The position numbers and the translations under genes are program-made. Below the pieces are notes generated by a model that saw only the letters and a list, made by a program, of their open reading frames with translations, made no database searches and was not told the DNA's origin. Below are positions 1 through 8,293 of a DNA stretch of 64,000 bases, one piece after another. Each line of letters opens with the position of its first letter. Position 1 is the first letter of the stretch. Origin of the DNA: Selenomonadaceae bacterium (GTDB taxonomy: Bacteria > Bacillota > Negativicutes > Selenomonadales > Selenomonadaceae); assembly GCA_017427545.1 (NCBI GenBank), contig JAFRSO010000076.1, forward strand, positions 1-64,000. The letters are read 5' to 3'.

Positions 1-534
1 GCTCAAAGCTATTTGGAAAATCTCCGCAAAAAATACGGCAACTACGACTTCATCATCTCCAACGACATGGACGCCTCTAAGACGGTCGGCAGCACCAAGG
101 AATATTCCGTAATGTTCACGGCCGAAGAGATTGAGAAAATGGCAGCCGATGAGGATTACGCTCAAAAGGCTATGGGGCAAGTCAACAGTGCCGTCGATAT
201 GCTCAAAGATCTTTCAGAAAAAGATTTGGGCGAAGGCGTGAAATTCTCGCAACTCGGCGTTTCAATCGACGACGATGGCAACATGAAAGTTTGGGCGCAA
301 CTCGAAAAGCTTTCCGCCGAACAGCAAAAACGTTTGGAAGAGGCTAAGGAAAAGGCCGCTGAAAGACAACAAGCTGCAGAGGAGAAAGCTAAGGCTGAAG
401 CTGAGCCGCCCGAAGACGGTATGCCGATAGTCTTCAAGAGCGCGGACGTTGAAGCCTCGAACGCTGAAGAATTGCTCACAAAAATTTTCGGCATCAAGTG
501 GGATGAAATTCCCGAAGAGGAAGTTCTCATTTAA
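1..534 (+). CDS. C-terminal part of an unrecognised protein, cut by the window edge
   Basis: The reading frame is open from base 1 (A-Q-S-Y before a possible TTG at 13), so the gene very probably starts upstream. About 177 residues are visible. The N-terminal part contains LRKKYGNYDF and TKEYSVMFT, followed by a long acidic Lys/Glu/Ala-rich helix (about residues 95-135) likely to be a coiled coil, and an acidic end PEEEVLI. There is no signal peptide or membrane segment in the visible part. The style recalls uncharacterised Firmicute proteins of the DUF6033 type, but this is from memory and unverified. No function is assigned. A hairpin terminator follows. Confidence 0.7.
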   Translation, partial: AQSYLENLRKKYGNYDFIISNDMDASKTVGSTKEYSVMFTAEEIEKMAADEDYAQKAMGQVNSAVDMLKDLSEKDLGEGVKFSQLGVSIDDDGNMKVWAQLEKLSAEQQKRLEEAKEKAAERQQAAEEKAKAEAEPPEDGMPIVFKSADVEASNAEELLTKIFGIKWDEIPEEEVLI

Positions 535-558
535 TCGCGCAACAATTCACAAAAAATT

Positions 559-588
559 CCCCCGTCATTTTCGGCGGGGGCAACTTTT
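559..588 (+). terminator. Hairpin terminator after the first gene
   Basis: CCCCCGTC pairs with GGCGGGGG around a short loop, with an A-run before and a weak T-run after. It lies 25 bases past the stop codon. The rest of 535-763 holds only this hairpin, the next terminator and AT-rich spacer; I see no gene there. Confidence 0.7.
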
Positions 589-684
589 AAAAAGTTGACA
601 AACAGCGGTCGCGATTAATCGTTGAAATTTTTCAATTCGTCACCGCGCTCAAACGTTTTCGGAGAAAATTTCAATCGTTCGCAC

Positions 685-727
685 GCAAAAAAAATTCCCC
701 CGTCAATTTCGGCGGGGGATAATTTTT
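685..727 (-). terminator. Terminator of the mannitol operon, probably bidirectional
   Basis: Stem CCCCCGTC/GGCGGGGG is flanked by an A-run on one side (685-695) and a T-run on the other (721-728). It can therefore work for mtlD on the minus strand and as a second barrier for plus-strand transcripts. It is nearly the same hairpin as at 559-588. Confidence 0.75.
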
Positions 728-763
728 TTCAGGGTTGTGGTAAGGAAAAGTGTCGGAAAATTA

Positions 764-1897
764 TCAGAGGTTGGCTTTGATGAGCGCGAAAAGTTTTGAA
801 TCAGAAGTCGCGCCCGTGAAATGAGTTATCGCGGCGTCAATGCCATTCGCCTTGATGAAGTCTTGAACTTCGACGGCCTCTTTATCGTCGGCGTAATCGA
901 ACTTCAGAGCGGCGGCGATAACTTTTGCCAGGGCGTTGGGAGTTTTGCCACGTTCGAGGAGTTGAGTTGCCGGCGATACGAGACGATCTGCGGCAGAAAG
1001 TTTACGTTTCGGACCGCGAGCCACGCGTGTAACTTCGTCGCTCAAGTTAGGATTCTTGAAACGATTTTCAGTCGTCATGACGTACTTTTGATGAACGAAG
1101 GGATCGAAGTTGTACTTATCAATCAAAAGCGCAGACGTTTCAGCCCACACTGCGCGAGCCGCTGCAACAATTTCATCATCTTGCATGGCGGAGCTTATGT
1201 CGGGCAAGCCTTTTTGATAGGCAAGGTAAGCGATTGACGCGTGCCCCGTGTTGACGGTAAACAGTTTGCGTTCAATGTACGCGCCGAGATTGTCGACGAG
1301 CGTCATGCCTTTAATCGCGGGAATTTCTCCGACGACGCCTTTGGAGTCAACGTCCCATTCGGCGTAAGGTTCGACCTTGACCAAAAGTTTTTCGTCATTC
1401 TTTTGGAGCGGAACAATCCTGTCAACTGCCGCGTCAGGGAAGCCGATAAGCTTTGCAACTTCGGGTTTAACGTCGTCGGCGAGATTTTCATAGACGAAAT
1501 TTTTCAGCACGGTTGAGCCGCCGACCATGTTTTCGCAAGCAATGATGTTGAGCGGCGTTTTGTTGACGGCAACGCGTTTGGTGAGACCTTTGGCGATATT
1601 GGGTGCGATGAATTTTAAAATGTTCGGGCCGATAGCCGTCGTGACAATATCCGCCTCAACGATTGCGTCAAGCAGGGCGTCAAGATTTTCATTGCTGTTG
1701 ATTGCGCTGACGTTCTCGACGAGAGTTTTATCAGCCTCGCCGAAAATCTGAACGTTGTACTTGCCGAGCGTGTTAATGTCGTCGACGAGCGGTGCGGCCA
1801 CGTCAACAAAGCTCACATGATAGCCCGCCTGACTTAAAAGCAGCCCGATAAATCCGCGACCGATATTGCCCGCGCCGAAGTGTACAGCCTTTTTCAT
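764..1897 (-). CDS. mtlD: Mannitol-1-phosphate 5-dehydrogenase
   Basis: NAD-dependent oxidation of mannitol 1-phosphate to fructose 6-phosphate, the cytosolic step after PTS uptake. The N-terminus has the Rossmann signature HFGAGNIGRGFIG and a following acidic strand end (VSFVDV). KRVAVNKTPLNIIACENMVGG and the KLFTVNTGHASIAYLAYQKG block are typical of the long-chain mannitol dehydrogenase family. At 377 residues it is close to the usual bacterial MtlD length. It is the last gene of a minus-strand operon after mtlA and a cupin gene, 11 nt beyond the cupin stop, and a strong terminator follows. The assignment is secure by motif and context. Confidence 0.95.
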   Translation of the reverse strand: MKKAVHFGAGNIGRGFIGLLLSQAGYHVSFVDVAAPLVDDINTLGKYNVQIFGEADKTLVENVSAINSNENLDALLDAIVEADIVTTAIGPNILKFIAPNIAKGLTKRVAVNKTPLNIIACENMVGGSTVLKNFVYENLADDVKPEVAKLIGFPDAAVDRIVPLQKNDEKLLVKVEPYAEWDVDSKGVVGEIPAIKGMTLVDNLGAYIERKLFTVNTGHASIAYLAYQKGLPDISSAMQDDEIVAAARAVWAETSALLIDKYNFDPFVHQKYVMTTENRFKNPNLSDEVTRVARGPKRKLSAADRLVSPATQLLERGKTPNALAKVIAAALKFDYADDKEAVEVQDFIKANGIDAAITHFTGATSDSKLFALIKANL

Positions 1898-1908
1898 GTC
1901 AAGACCTC

Positions 1909-2424
1909 CTATTTGAGTTTCTTAAAAAATTTTTCGTCGACGGGTTCAAGCCATTCCGTCGAAACTTCCGAATTGGATTGCATTATTGATAAATGTTGCA
2001 TCATTTTACCGGGAGCCGCGCCGTGCCAATGTTTGACGCCTTCGGGTACCGTGAAGACTACGCCGGGTGTAAGCTCAACGGGATCTTGTCCCCAAATCTG
2101 AACGTAACCTGCGCCCGACTCCGTGACGAGAATTTGACAGCTGCCGTGATGAATATGCCAGAAAGTGTGCGCGCCGTCAATAAACGTGACATTGGCGACG
2201 CCCATTGATTGACCTGACGTGAGCGGCGCAAGGTAAGTTCTGCCGGTGAAATATTTTTCGTAGTTGACGTTGGGATTGCCGACGGGGAATATTACGCCTT
2301 CAACTTCGGTGAGCTTTTGAATGACTTCCGCTTCCGAAGGATAATCTGCAGCTTGAGCCTGTGCACCGAATGTTAAGCAAGTTACTGCTGCCAATGTTGC
2401 CAAAAATTTTTTGTACGAAATCAT
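1909..2424 (-). CDS. Exported cupin-domain protein in the mannitol operon
   Basis: A 171-residue protein. I chose the ATG at 2424 because AAAGGTGA lies 5 nt upstream; the GTG at 2433 is part of that ribosome-binding site. It starts with a signal peptide (KKFLATLAAVTCLTFGAQAQA, likely cut before ADYPS), so the product is probably periplasmic. The cupin barrel is seen as HIHHGSCQILVTESGAGY (metal-ligand histidines), ELTPGVVFTVPEGVKHWHGA and a final strand. This family covers many functions, and an exported cupin between mtlA and mtlD is not part of the classic mannitol pathway. Substrate unknown. It may have been inserted into the operon or may act on a periplasmic metabolite. Confidence 0.8.
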   Translation of the reverse strand: MISYKKFLATLAAVTCLTFGAQAQAADYPSEAEVIQKLTEVEGVIFPVGNPNVNYEKYFTGRTYLAPLTSGQSMGVANVTFIDGAHTFWHIHHGSCQILVTESGAGYVQIWGQDPVELTPGVVFTVPEGVKHWHGAAPGKMMQHLSIMQSNSEVSTEWLEPVDEKFFKKLK

Positions 2425-2438
2425 TTCAATCACCTTTT

Positions 2439-2495
2439 AGCTTTGAGCTTCTAGCTGTTAGCTTTAAGGAAAAATCCTAGCAGCTAACAGCTCAA
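2439..2495. repeat. 7-mer repeat hairpin between mtlA and the cupin gene
   Basis: TAGCTGTTAGCT on one side faces AGCAGCTAACAGCT on the other around a short AT-rich loop, giving a self-complementary pair built of TAGCTGT-type 7-mers. The right arm runs into the mtlA stop codon. It belongs to the family seen at many sites in this window. Confidence 0.75.
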
Positions 2496-4384
2496 CCCTT
2501 CGTGAACATGTCGAAGAGAACTTGCGGATCTTTCGTCGTGTAAGCTTTCTGCAAATCTTCCTCGGAATATTCCATTGTAATCGTCGCAAGGTTCGCGATA
2601 ATCGCCAAATGATCATCACCCTTGCCCGCGATACCGACAATCAAGTGCGCGGTGTTCTCGTCGGAGAATTTTACGCCTTGCGGATATTGCATGACGACCA
2701 AACCAGTTTTGATGACGTGCTTTTTAACAGCGTTTTCGCCATGAGGAATCGCAATGCCTTGACCGATATAGGTTGAAATGTCACGTTCGCGAGCCAACAT
2801 GCCCTCGATATATTCCTTTTCAACGTAGCCGCTCTTGAAAAGCAATTCGCCCGCAGCTTTGATGGCCTCTTCCTTAGAAACGGTCTTCAAGCCGACTTTG
2901 ACGTTTTCTTTGAGCAGGACGCCTTCTTTGAGAGTCGGACCGGCTTCTTCTTCAGCACCGCTGGCATCGGGAGCAGGTGCAGAAATTCCGCCGCCCTTAA
3001 GACGTTCGCTGATGACATCATAGACGTTGTTGTTGGTGAAGTCTTTAACCCAAATGTGTTCGGCTTGCGGAGAGTCAGCCCTTGCACGTTCGGCAAGTTT
3101 TTCGTGAGAGACGACGATTTGAGCGTCCTTGGGAATATTGCCGATTGCAAAGTTTTTAACCGTAATATTTTTGTAGCCGTCTTTGTGGAGTTTTTTACGG
3201 AGAGCAGCCGCGCCCAATGCACTTGAACCCATGCCGGCGTCGCAAGCGTAGACGATGAATTTAATGTCCTTGCCTTCGACCTGCTTTTCACCTTCGACAG
3301 CTTGACCCTTCGAGGCCGCCTTCATAGCTTTCATATTGGCTTGAGCCGCTTCGAGAGCATCTTCCTTTTCAGCGTCAGATTTAGCCGTCGCCTTGATGAA
3401 AATTGAACTGACTGCAAAACTTACACCTGCCGCCGCCGCAACTGCCGCAATGTTAGCGAAGTACGCGCCGGGAGCCGTCATAGCCATGATAGCGATAAAT
3501 GAACCGGGAGCTGCCGGAGCTACGAGACCGCCGTTGAGAAGCGTCAAGGTGAAAACGCCGGTTACGCCGCCCGCCATGACTGCAAGAATCAGCGCGGGTT
3601 TCATGAGGACGTAGGGGAAATAAATTTCGTGAATACCGCCGAAGAAGTGAATGATAACTGCGCCGGGGGCAGAACCTTTAGCGTTGCCGACGCCGAAGAG
3701 TGAATATGCAAGCAGTACGCCTAAGCCGGGGCCGGGGTTTGATTCAATCATGAAGAAAACCGATTTGCCGACTTCTTGAGCTTGCTGCATACCGAGGGGA
3801 GTGAATACGCCGTGGTTGATTGCGTTGTTGAGGAACAAAATTTTTGCAGGCTCAACCAGAATTGAAACGAGCGGTAAAAGTCCTGCGCTGACGATTGCAC
3901 CGACTGCCGAGGCAAGTCCGTCCGTGACAGAAGATACAATCGGGCCGACGAATACGACTGCGACGCAAGCCAAGATACCGCCGATAATGCCCGCCGAGAA
4001 GTTGTTGACGAGCATTTCAAAGCCGCCGGGGATTGAGTCTTGAGCGGCCTCATCAAATTTTTTAATCGCGATACCGCCGATAGGACCCATAATCATTGCG
4101 CCCATAAACATCGGGATATCTGTGCCGACGATAATGCCGGCCGTAGCGATTGCACCTACGACACCGCCGCGGTGACCGTTGACGACTTCGCCGCCCGTGA
4201 ATCCGATTAACAGCGGCAAGAGCCATTTTGCCATAGGTCCTACTAATTCCGCCAGAGTCTCATTTGGAATCCAGCCTGCCGGGATAAAGAGTGCTGTGAT
4301 AAAGCCCCAAGCAATGAACGCGCCGATATTTGGCATGACCATTGCGCTTAGGAAGCGACCGAATTTTTGCATCGCCTCTTGCAT
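2492..4384 (-). CDS. mtlA: Mannitol-specific PTS transporter, IICBA fused
   Basis: Membrane transporter that phosphorylates mannitol during uptake. I place the start at ATG 4384 because GGAGGTG lies 6 nt upstream, giving 630 residues. The IIC membrane domain is about residues 1-335 and carries the family motif GGIHEIYFPYV (about 249-259). A flexible Ala/Lys linker leads to IIB with the phospho-Cys motif YACDAGMGSS (Cys381). An Ala/Pro-rich linker then leads to IIA with GQGIAIPHG (His548, phosphoryl acceptor). The order C-B-A and the length match E. coli MtlA, so no separate MtlF is needed. First gene of a minus-strand operon with its own promoter upstream. Confidence 0.95.
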   Translation of the reverse strand: MQEAMQKFGRFLSAMVMPNIGAFIAWGFITALFIPAGWIPNETLAELVGPMAKWLLPLLIGFTGGEVVNGHRGGVVGAIATAGIIVGTDIPMFMGAMIMGPIGGIAIKKFDEAAQDSIPGGFEMLVNNFSAGIIGGILACVAVVFVGPIVSSVTDGLASAVGAIVSAGLLPLVSILVEPAKILFLNNAINHGVFTPLGMQQAQEVGKSVFFMIESNPGPGLGVLLAYSLFGVGNAKGSAPGAVIIHFFGGIHEIYFPYVLMKPALILAVMAGGVTGVFTLTLLNGGLVAPAAPGSFIAIMAMTAPGAYFANIAAVAAAAGVSFAVSSIFIKATAKSDAEKEDALEAAQANMKAMKAASKGQAVEGEKQVEGKDIKFIVYACDAGMGSSALGAAALRKKLHKDGYKNITVKNFAIGNIPKDAQIVVSHEKLAERARADSPQAEHIWVKDFTNNNVYDVISERLKGGGISAPAPDASGAEEEAGPTLKEGVLLKENVKVGLKTVSKEEAIKAAGELLFKSGYVEKEYIEGMLARERDISTYIGQGIAIPHGENAVKKHVIKTGLVVMQYPQGVKFSDENTAHLIVGIAGKGDDHLAIIANLATITMEYSEEDLQKAYTTKDPQVLFDMFTKG

Positions 4385-4401
4385 GGATAACACCTCCAAA
4401 A

Positions 4402-4424
4402 CTAGCTGTTAGCTGTTAGCTGAC
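4402..4424. repeat. TAGCTGT 7-mer array in the mtlA leader
   Basis: Three near-identical 7-mers (TAGCTGT, TAGCTGT, TAGCTGA) stand between the mtlA promoter and its ribosome-binding site. Only one arm is present here, unlike the paired arms at most other sites. Confidence 0.7.
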
Positions 4425-4453
4425 AACTGAAACATTGATTGATCCTATATTGA

Positions 4454-4482
4454 ATTGTAAATGCCGCTATGACTTTTGGCAA
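4454..4482 (-). promoter_or_regulatory. Predicted mtlA promoter
   Basis: On the minus strand TTGCCA (4482-4477) and TACAAT (4459-4454) are separated by exactly 17 nt, close to the vegetative consensus. This would place the transcript start near 4447, about 60 nt upstream of the mtlA start codon. Predicted from sequence only. No operator could be assigned in the rest of the 390-nt divergent region. Confidence 0.6.
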
Positions 4483-4705
4483 GAAAAACACCTTGCGCAG
4501 CGTCCGTTGTGTCTGCAGACAAAATTTTACAACGGCATAAATACGCGCCCGAAAATGTCCACAATGGAAAAAATTTTTTCTGCGCCGAGTGTGTGACAGG
4601 CAATCTTGCAAATCTGCAAAATCGCTGTTAGTTGCTCAAATGTGACAATCGAAAGGCGATTTTTATTTTTTTGCCTCAAAATCGGGCTTAATCTGCTCAA
4701 AAGTC

Positions 4706-4734
4706 TTGTCGCGCCACAAAATTTCTTTTACAAT
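4706..4734 (+). promoter_or_regulatory. Predicted promoter of the sorbitol operon
   Basis: TTGTCG and TACAAT stand 17 nt apart, about 45 nt upstream of the SorC-type regulator's start. The weak -35 element would suit an activator-dependent promoter, which is an inference. Confidence 0.45.
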
Positions 4735-4778
4735 CACGCCAACATAGGATAGAAAATTTTTTGGGAGGAGGAAATCAG

Positions 4779-5717
4779 ATGACACCGGTTGAGAGGAGAA
4801 TTTTAATCAAAGTCTCGACAATGTACTACCTCGAACACATGAAACAAACCGAAATTGCAAAACGTCTCGGCGTTGAACGCACGACTATCAGCAAACATTT
4901 AAAGCGTGCTCTCGACCAAGGCATTGTCACCATAACCGTTGCCAATGAAAATTTTGAGGACATTGAATCGGCTATGGAAAAACGTTTCGGGCTTAAGGAA
5001 TGTTTTATCGTTCCGCGAAGTTATGATCTCCTCGCCGTCAAACAGTCAATGGGTCGCGCGGGATTGCAACTTCTGCGCCGCATTGTCGACAACAATCAAG
5101 TTATCGGGCTGGCGTGGGGAACGTCAATTCGCGAACTCACTCGCCACGCTCAAAACTCCAAAGTTCCGCAAATAGACGCAGATTTTGTTCCGCTCGACGG
5201 CGGCCCCGAAAATATCGACAGTGAACTGCACGTCAACACACTCTGCTACGAATTGGCACGGGCATTCGGCGGACGTTGCCATTACATTTACGCCCCCGTC
5301 ATCACTCGCACGGCTGAAATCAGAAATGCTATCGTCCAGGACGCCAACTACGAAAAAATTTCAAACTTCTGGACGAAACTTGATATCGGTCTCGTCGGCA
5401 TTGGCGCACCGGTTAAATCTTCCAACTTGGTTTGGATGGGTGAATTTGGGCGTCAAGCGATTGAAAGTTTGTCGCGGACGGGAACCGTCGGTGAAATTTG
5501 TTCGGTCTTTTACGACAAGAACGGTCGCGAAGTCAAAACGGATTTCTCTGACAGGATTATCGGCGTCGACCTCGACACGCTCCGCAATTTAAATTACTCA
5601 ATCGGAATGGCGGCGTCGCGTGAAAAAGTTCCGGCGATTATGGGCGCGTGCAAAGGTCAAGCGATTAACGTCCTCATCACCGACGAACAAACCGCTAAAA
5701 TTATGCTCAACGAGTAG
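4779..5717 (+). CDS. SorC/DeoR-family sugar-responsive regulator of the sorbitol operon
   Basis: 312 residues from ATG 4779; the TTG at 4761 lies in the GGAGGAGG ribosome-binding site. The N-terminal 60 residues form a helix-turn-helix (MKQTEIAKRLGVERTTISKH). The rest is a sugar-phosphate-binding domain of the SorC family, with VIGLAWGTSIREL and KLDIGLVGIGAP, where a phosphosugar effector is expected to bind. It heads a plus-strand operon with gutM and all sorbitol PTS genes, so it is probably their regulator, sensing sorbitol 6-phosphate or a derivative. The domain call is firm; the effector and the sign of control are inferred. Confidence 0.85.
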   Translation: MTPVERRILIKVSTMYYLEHMKQTEIAKRLGVERTTISKHLKRALDQGIVTITVANENFEDIESAMEKRFGLKECFIVPRSYDLLAVKQSMGRAGLQLLRRIVDNNQVIGLAWGTSIRELTRHAQNSKVPQIDADFVPLDGGPENIDSELHVNTLCYELARAFGGRCHYIYAPVITRTAEIRNAIVQDANYEKISNFWTKLDIGLVGIGAPVKSSNLVWMGEFGRQAIESLSRTGTVGEICSVFYDKNGREVKTDFSDRIIGVDLDTLRNLNYSIGMAASREKVPAIMGACKGQAINVLITDEQTAKIMLNE

Positions 5718-5730
5718 GGAGGGCTTCGAC

Positions 5731-6135
5731 ATGTTGGGATATTTCGTAGCCGCCGCAGTCGTCGTTTGGATAGCGCAGACTGTTTTGGGCTTCCGGCAAT
5801 TTAAAAAGTTCAACAATCATATCAGGGAATTGCGGCAGGAAGGTCGCGTGGCAATCGGACGTGCTCGCGGACATTTTATGGCGGGAGTTTTAGTGCTGTT
5901 CATTATCGACGACGAGTGCAGAATCATTCGCGGCGAAATCATGGAAGGTCGAACAGTTTTTGCAGGCTTCAGCCCATTTGAACACTTCAACGGCTTGACG
6001 CTCTTTGAACTTAGCGAAGACCTCTGCAAGTCTATGAAACTTTCCAGACAGCAAACTACTGCGGTTATCTCCGCTCAACAGGAATATGAAAGCTATAAAC
6101 TCATGAAGGCCGAAGGAAATTTGGCGGCAGGTTGA
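5731..6135 (+). CDS. gutM: GutM-like glucitol operon accessory regulator
   Basis: 134 residues from ATG 5731, with GAGGG upstream. One N-terminal membrane helix (GYFVAAAVVVWIAQTVLGF) is followed by a basic stretch and a soluble part containing GRARGHFMAGVLVLFIIDDE and GRTVFAGFSPFEHFNGL, typical of the GutM family. In enteric bacteria GutM is an accessory activator of the glucitol operon. It lies 13 nt after the regulator gene and before the PTS genes, the usual position. The name rests on similarity as remembered plus context. Confidence 0.8.
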   Translation: MLGYFVAAAVVVWIAQTVLGFRQFKKFNNHIRELRQEGRVAIGRARGHFMAGVLVLFIIDDECRIIRGEIMEGRTVFAGFSPFEHFNGLTLFELSEDLCKSMKLSRQQTTAVISAQQEYESYKLMKAEGNLAAG

Positions 6136-6179
6136 GATTAACGGTTGAAGGCTAAGCGCGCAGTCTTCAATCTTAATCT
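6135..6179. other. Hairpin between gutM and srlA
   Basis: The left arm (6135-6153) and right arm (6162-6179) are an imperfect inverted repeat, AGATTA...TTGAAGGCT against AGTCTTCAA...TAATCT. No T-run follows, so it is not a typical terminator. It could be an mRNA-processing or stabilising stem that sets the ratio of regulator to transporter mRNA (inference). Confidence 0.5.
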
Positions 6180-6214
6180 ATAGATTTATTCAAGGTTTTT
6201 TAGGAGGGAATTTT

Positions 6215-6763
6215 ATGGACACAATGGTATCTTTCGCCCAAGCCTTTATCGGGCTTTTCAATCGCGGCGGTGAAACTTTGGCGGGCTGGGTCAGCGGAAT
6301 TATTCCGACGCTGATAGTCCTGCTCGTCGCCATGAACGCAATCGTTAAAATGATCGGTAACGAACGCATCGAAAAATTCGCAGGCGTCTGCGCGGGCAAT
6401 CCCCTTTCACGCTACATTGTCCTGCCGGTTATCGGAACATTCTTTTTCTGCAACCCGATGACACTTTCACTCGGAAAATTTTTGCCCGAATTCTACAAGC
6501 CCAGCTATTATGCAAGTGCCTCCGGAAGTTGCCACACGCTTAACGGCATGTTCCCGCACATCAACCCCGGCGAATTGTTCGTTTATCTCGGCGTTGCAAA
6601 CGGTATCACCACTCTCGGATTGAATCACATCGACCTTGCACTTCGTTACTTGCTTATCGGTATCGTGATTAACTTCCTGCGCGGCTGGGTAACAGACTTT
6701 TGCACGGCTTACGTCCAGAAGCAGCAAGGTATTTCGTTGAGCAAGACTTTAAAGACGGCTTGA
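6215..6763 (+). CDS. srlA: Sorbitol/glucitol PTS component IIC (IIC2-type subunit SrlA)
   Basis: 182 residues, ATG start with AGGAGGG upstream. It is a membrane protein with several hydrophobic helices and the family blocks [38 protein letters not shown] and [18 protein letters not shown]. Together with the C-terminal part of SrlE it forms the sorbitol channel that couples uptake to phosphorylation. Its length matches the E. coli subunit. It sits 20 nt before srlE. Confidence 0.92.
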   Translation: MDTMVSFAQAFIGLFNRGGETLAGWVSGIIPTLIVLLVAMNAIVKMIGNERIEKFAGVCAGNPLSRYIVLPVIGTFFFCNPMTLSLGKFLPEFYKPSYYASASGSCHTLNGMFPHINPGELFVYLGVANGITTLGLNHIDLALRYLLIGIVINFLRGWVTDFCTAYVQKQQGISLSKTLKTA

Positions 6764-6783
6764 TAGCTTGAGGAGGATTTGAA

Positions 6784-8220
6784 ATGGCTGATTATAAAGC
6801 AGTTGTCGTTAAGGCGGGCAGCGGCGGGTTCGGTGGACCTTTGACACTTATCCCCGACGGCAAAAGAAATAAAATCGTCAACATTACCGGCGGCGTCATG
6901 TCCAAAGTCGCGCAGACGCTCTCGGAAATGACCGGTTGCGAACTCGTCGACGGTTTCAAAACTCGCGTACCTGATGATGAAATTTTGGTAGTAGTCATTG
7001 ACTGCGGCGGCACTCTCCGTTGCGGAATTTATCCCCAGAAAAGAATTTTTACAATCAATTTGAATGCAACGGGACCTTCCGGCCCTCTCGCCGATCATAT
7101 TAAAGCCGACATTTACGTTTCCGCAGTCAAGCCCGATAACATTTCTTACGCGGAAGGCGTTTCGGTACCTTCGGCAAGTGCGGCACCTGCGGCCGGCGGC
7201 GGTTATAAATCTGTCGTCGTCAAAGCCGGCAGTGGCGGATTCGGCGGACCTTTAACACTCGTTCCTGACGCTAAACGCAATAAAGTCGTCAACATTACCG
7301 GCGGCGTCATGTCTCAAGTCGCCAAAACTCTTTCCGAAATGACAGGCTGCGAACTCGTCGACGGTTTCAAAACTCGCGTGCCTGATGATGAAATTCTCGT
7401 CGTCGTTATCGACTGCGGTGGTACACTTCGTTGCGGCATTTATCCCCAGAAAAGAATTTTTACTATAAACTTGAACGCTACGGGACCTTCCGGCCCTCTC
7501 GCCGATCATATCAAAGCTGACATTTACGTTTCCGCAGTCAAACCCGATAACATTTCTTACGCGGACGGCTCAGCGGCTCCCGCACCTGCACCGGCGGCAG
7601 CTCCCGCTAAAGATACTTCCGGTGATTCGGGCAGTGCTATCAAAAAGGGCGGCTATGATACCTCGAAGAAAATTACGGAGCAATCTTCGGGCAGCTTGAT
7701 GGCGAAAATCGGTCAGTTCATGGGCGGTATCGTCTCCGTATTCTATCAAGCCGGCCGCGATTCGATTAACACGATTATCCGCACGATTCTCCCGTTTATG
7801 GCGTTCGTCTCAATGTTAATCGGCGTCATTCTCGGTACCGGTATCGGCGACGTTATCGCTAACTTGCTTTCGCCTCTGGCAGGTAACATTGTCGGCCTCG
7901 TGATTCTGGCATGTATTTGTTCGTTCCCACTCCTGTCACCGTTCCTTGGACCTGGCGCGGTTATCGCTCAAGTTATCGGTGTTCTTATCGGCGTTCAAAT
8001 CGGTGAAGGCAACATTCCTCCGCACCTTGCATTGCCGGCACTGTTCGCAATCAACGCTCAATGCGCTTGCGACTTCGTACCTGTCGGACTTGGTTTGGCT
8101 GAAGCTGATGCTGAAACCGTCGAAGTCGGCGTGCCTTCAGTGTTGTATTCAAGATTTATCACCGGCCCCGTATCCGTTATCCTCGCATGGCTCGCAAGCT
8201 TCGGTCTTTACGAATCATAA
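6784..8220 (+). CDS. srlE: Sorbitol PTS IIB-IIB-IIC protein with a duplicated IIB domain
   Basis: 478 residues, about 160 more than E. coli SrlE. The extra length is a second IIB domain: residues about 4-125 recur at about 141-262, with only a handful of changes (for example [11 protein letters not shown] versus [11 protein letters not shown]). Each copy carries Cys at 52/189, 74/211 and 80/217; the Cys of [11 protein letters not shown] (74/211) is the probable phospho-cysteine. Ala/Pro linkers (about 126-140 and 263-285) join the domains. The C-terminal 175 residues are the membrane IIC part, with [18 protein letters not shown] and [13 protein letters not shown]. The two DNA copies differ mostly at synonymous sites. 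Confidence 0.93.
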   Translation: MADYKAVVVKAGSGGFGGPLTLIPDGKRNKIVNITGGVMSKVAQTLSEMTGCELVDGFKTRVPDDEILVVVIDCGGTLRCGIYPQKRIFTINLNATGPSGPLADHIKADIYVSAVKPDNISYAEGVSVPSASAAPAAGGGYKSVVVKAGSGGFGGPLTLVPDAKRNKVVNITGGVMSQVAKTLSEMTGCELVDGFKTRVPDDEILVVVIDCGGTLRCGIYPQKRIFTINLNATGPSGPLADHIKADIYVSAVKPDNISYADGSAAPAPAPAAAPAKDTSGDSGSAIKKGGYDTSKKITEQSSGSLMAKIGQFMGGIVSVFYQAGRDSINTIIRTILPFMAFVSMLIGVILGTGIGDVIANLLSPLAGNIVGLVILACICSFPLLSPFLGPGAVIAQVIGVLIGVQIGEGNIPPHLALPALFAINAQCACDFVPVGLGLAEADAETVEVGVPSVLYSRFITGPVSVILAWLASFGLYES

Positions 8221-8293
8221 TTACAGACAAAAAAATATGACGGGCGCATTTTAGACGCTCGCCGAAAAAAATATAAAGGCAGGTAATTATACA

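Noticed and set aside
4625-4680. Catabolite-repression (CcpA) operator in the divergent mtlA/sorC region
   Set aside because: TGTGACAATCGAAAGGCG resembles a half-site only; it does not match the full palindrome.
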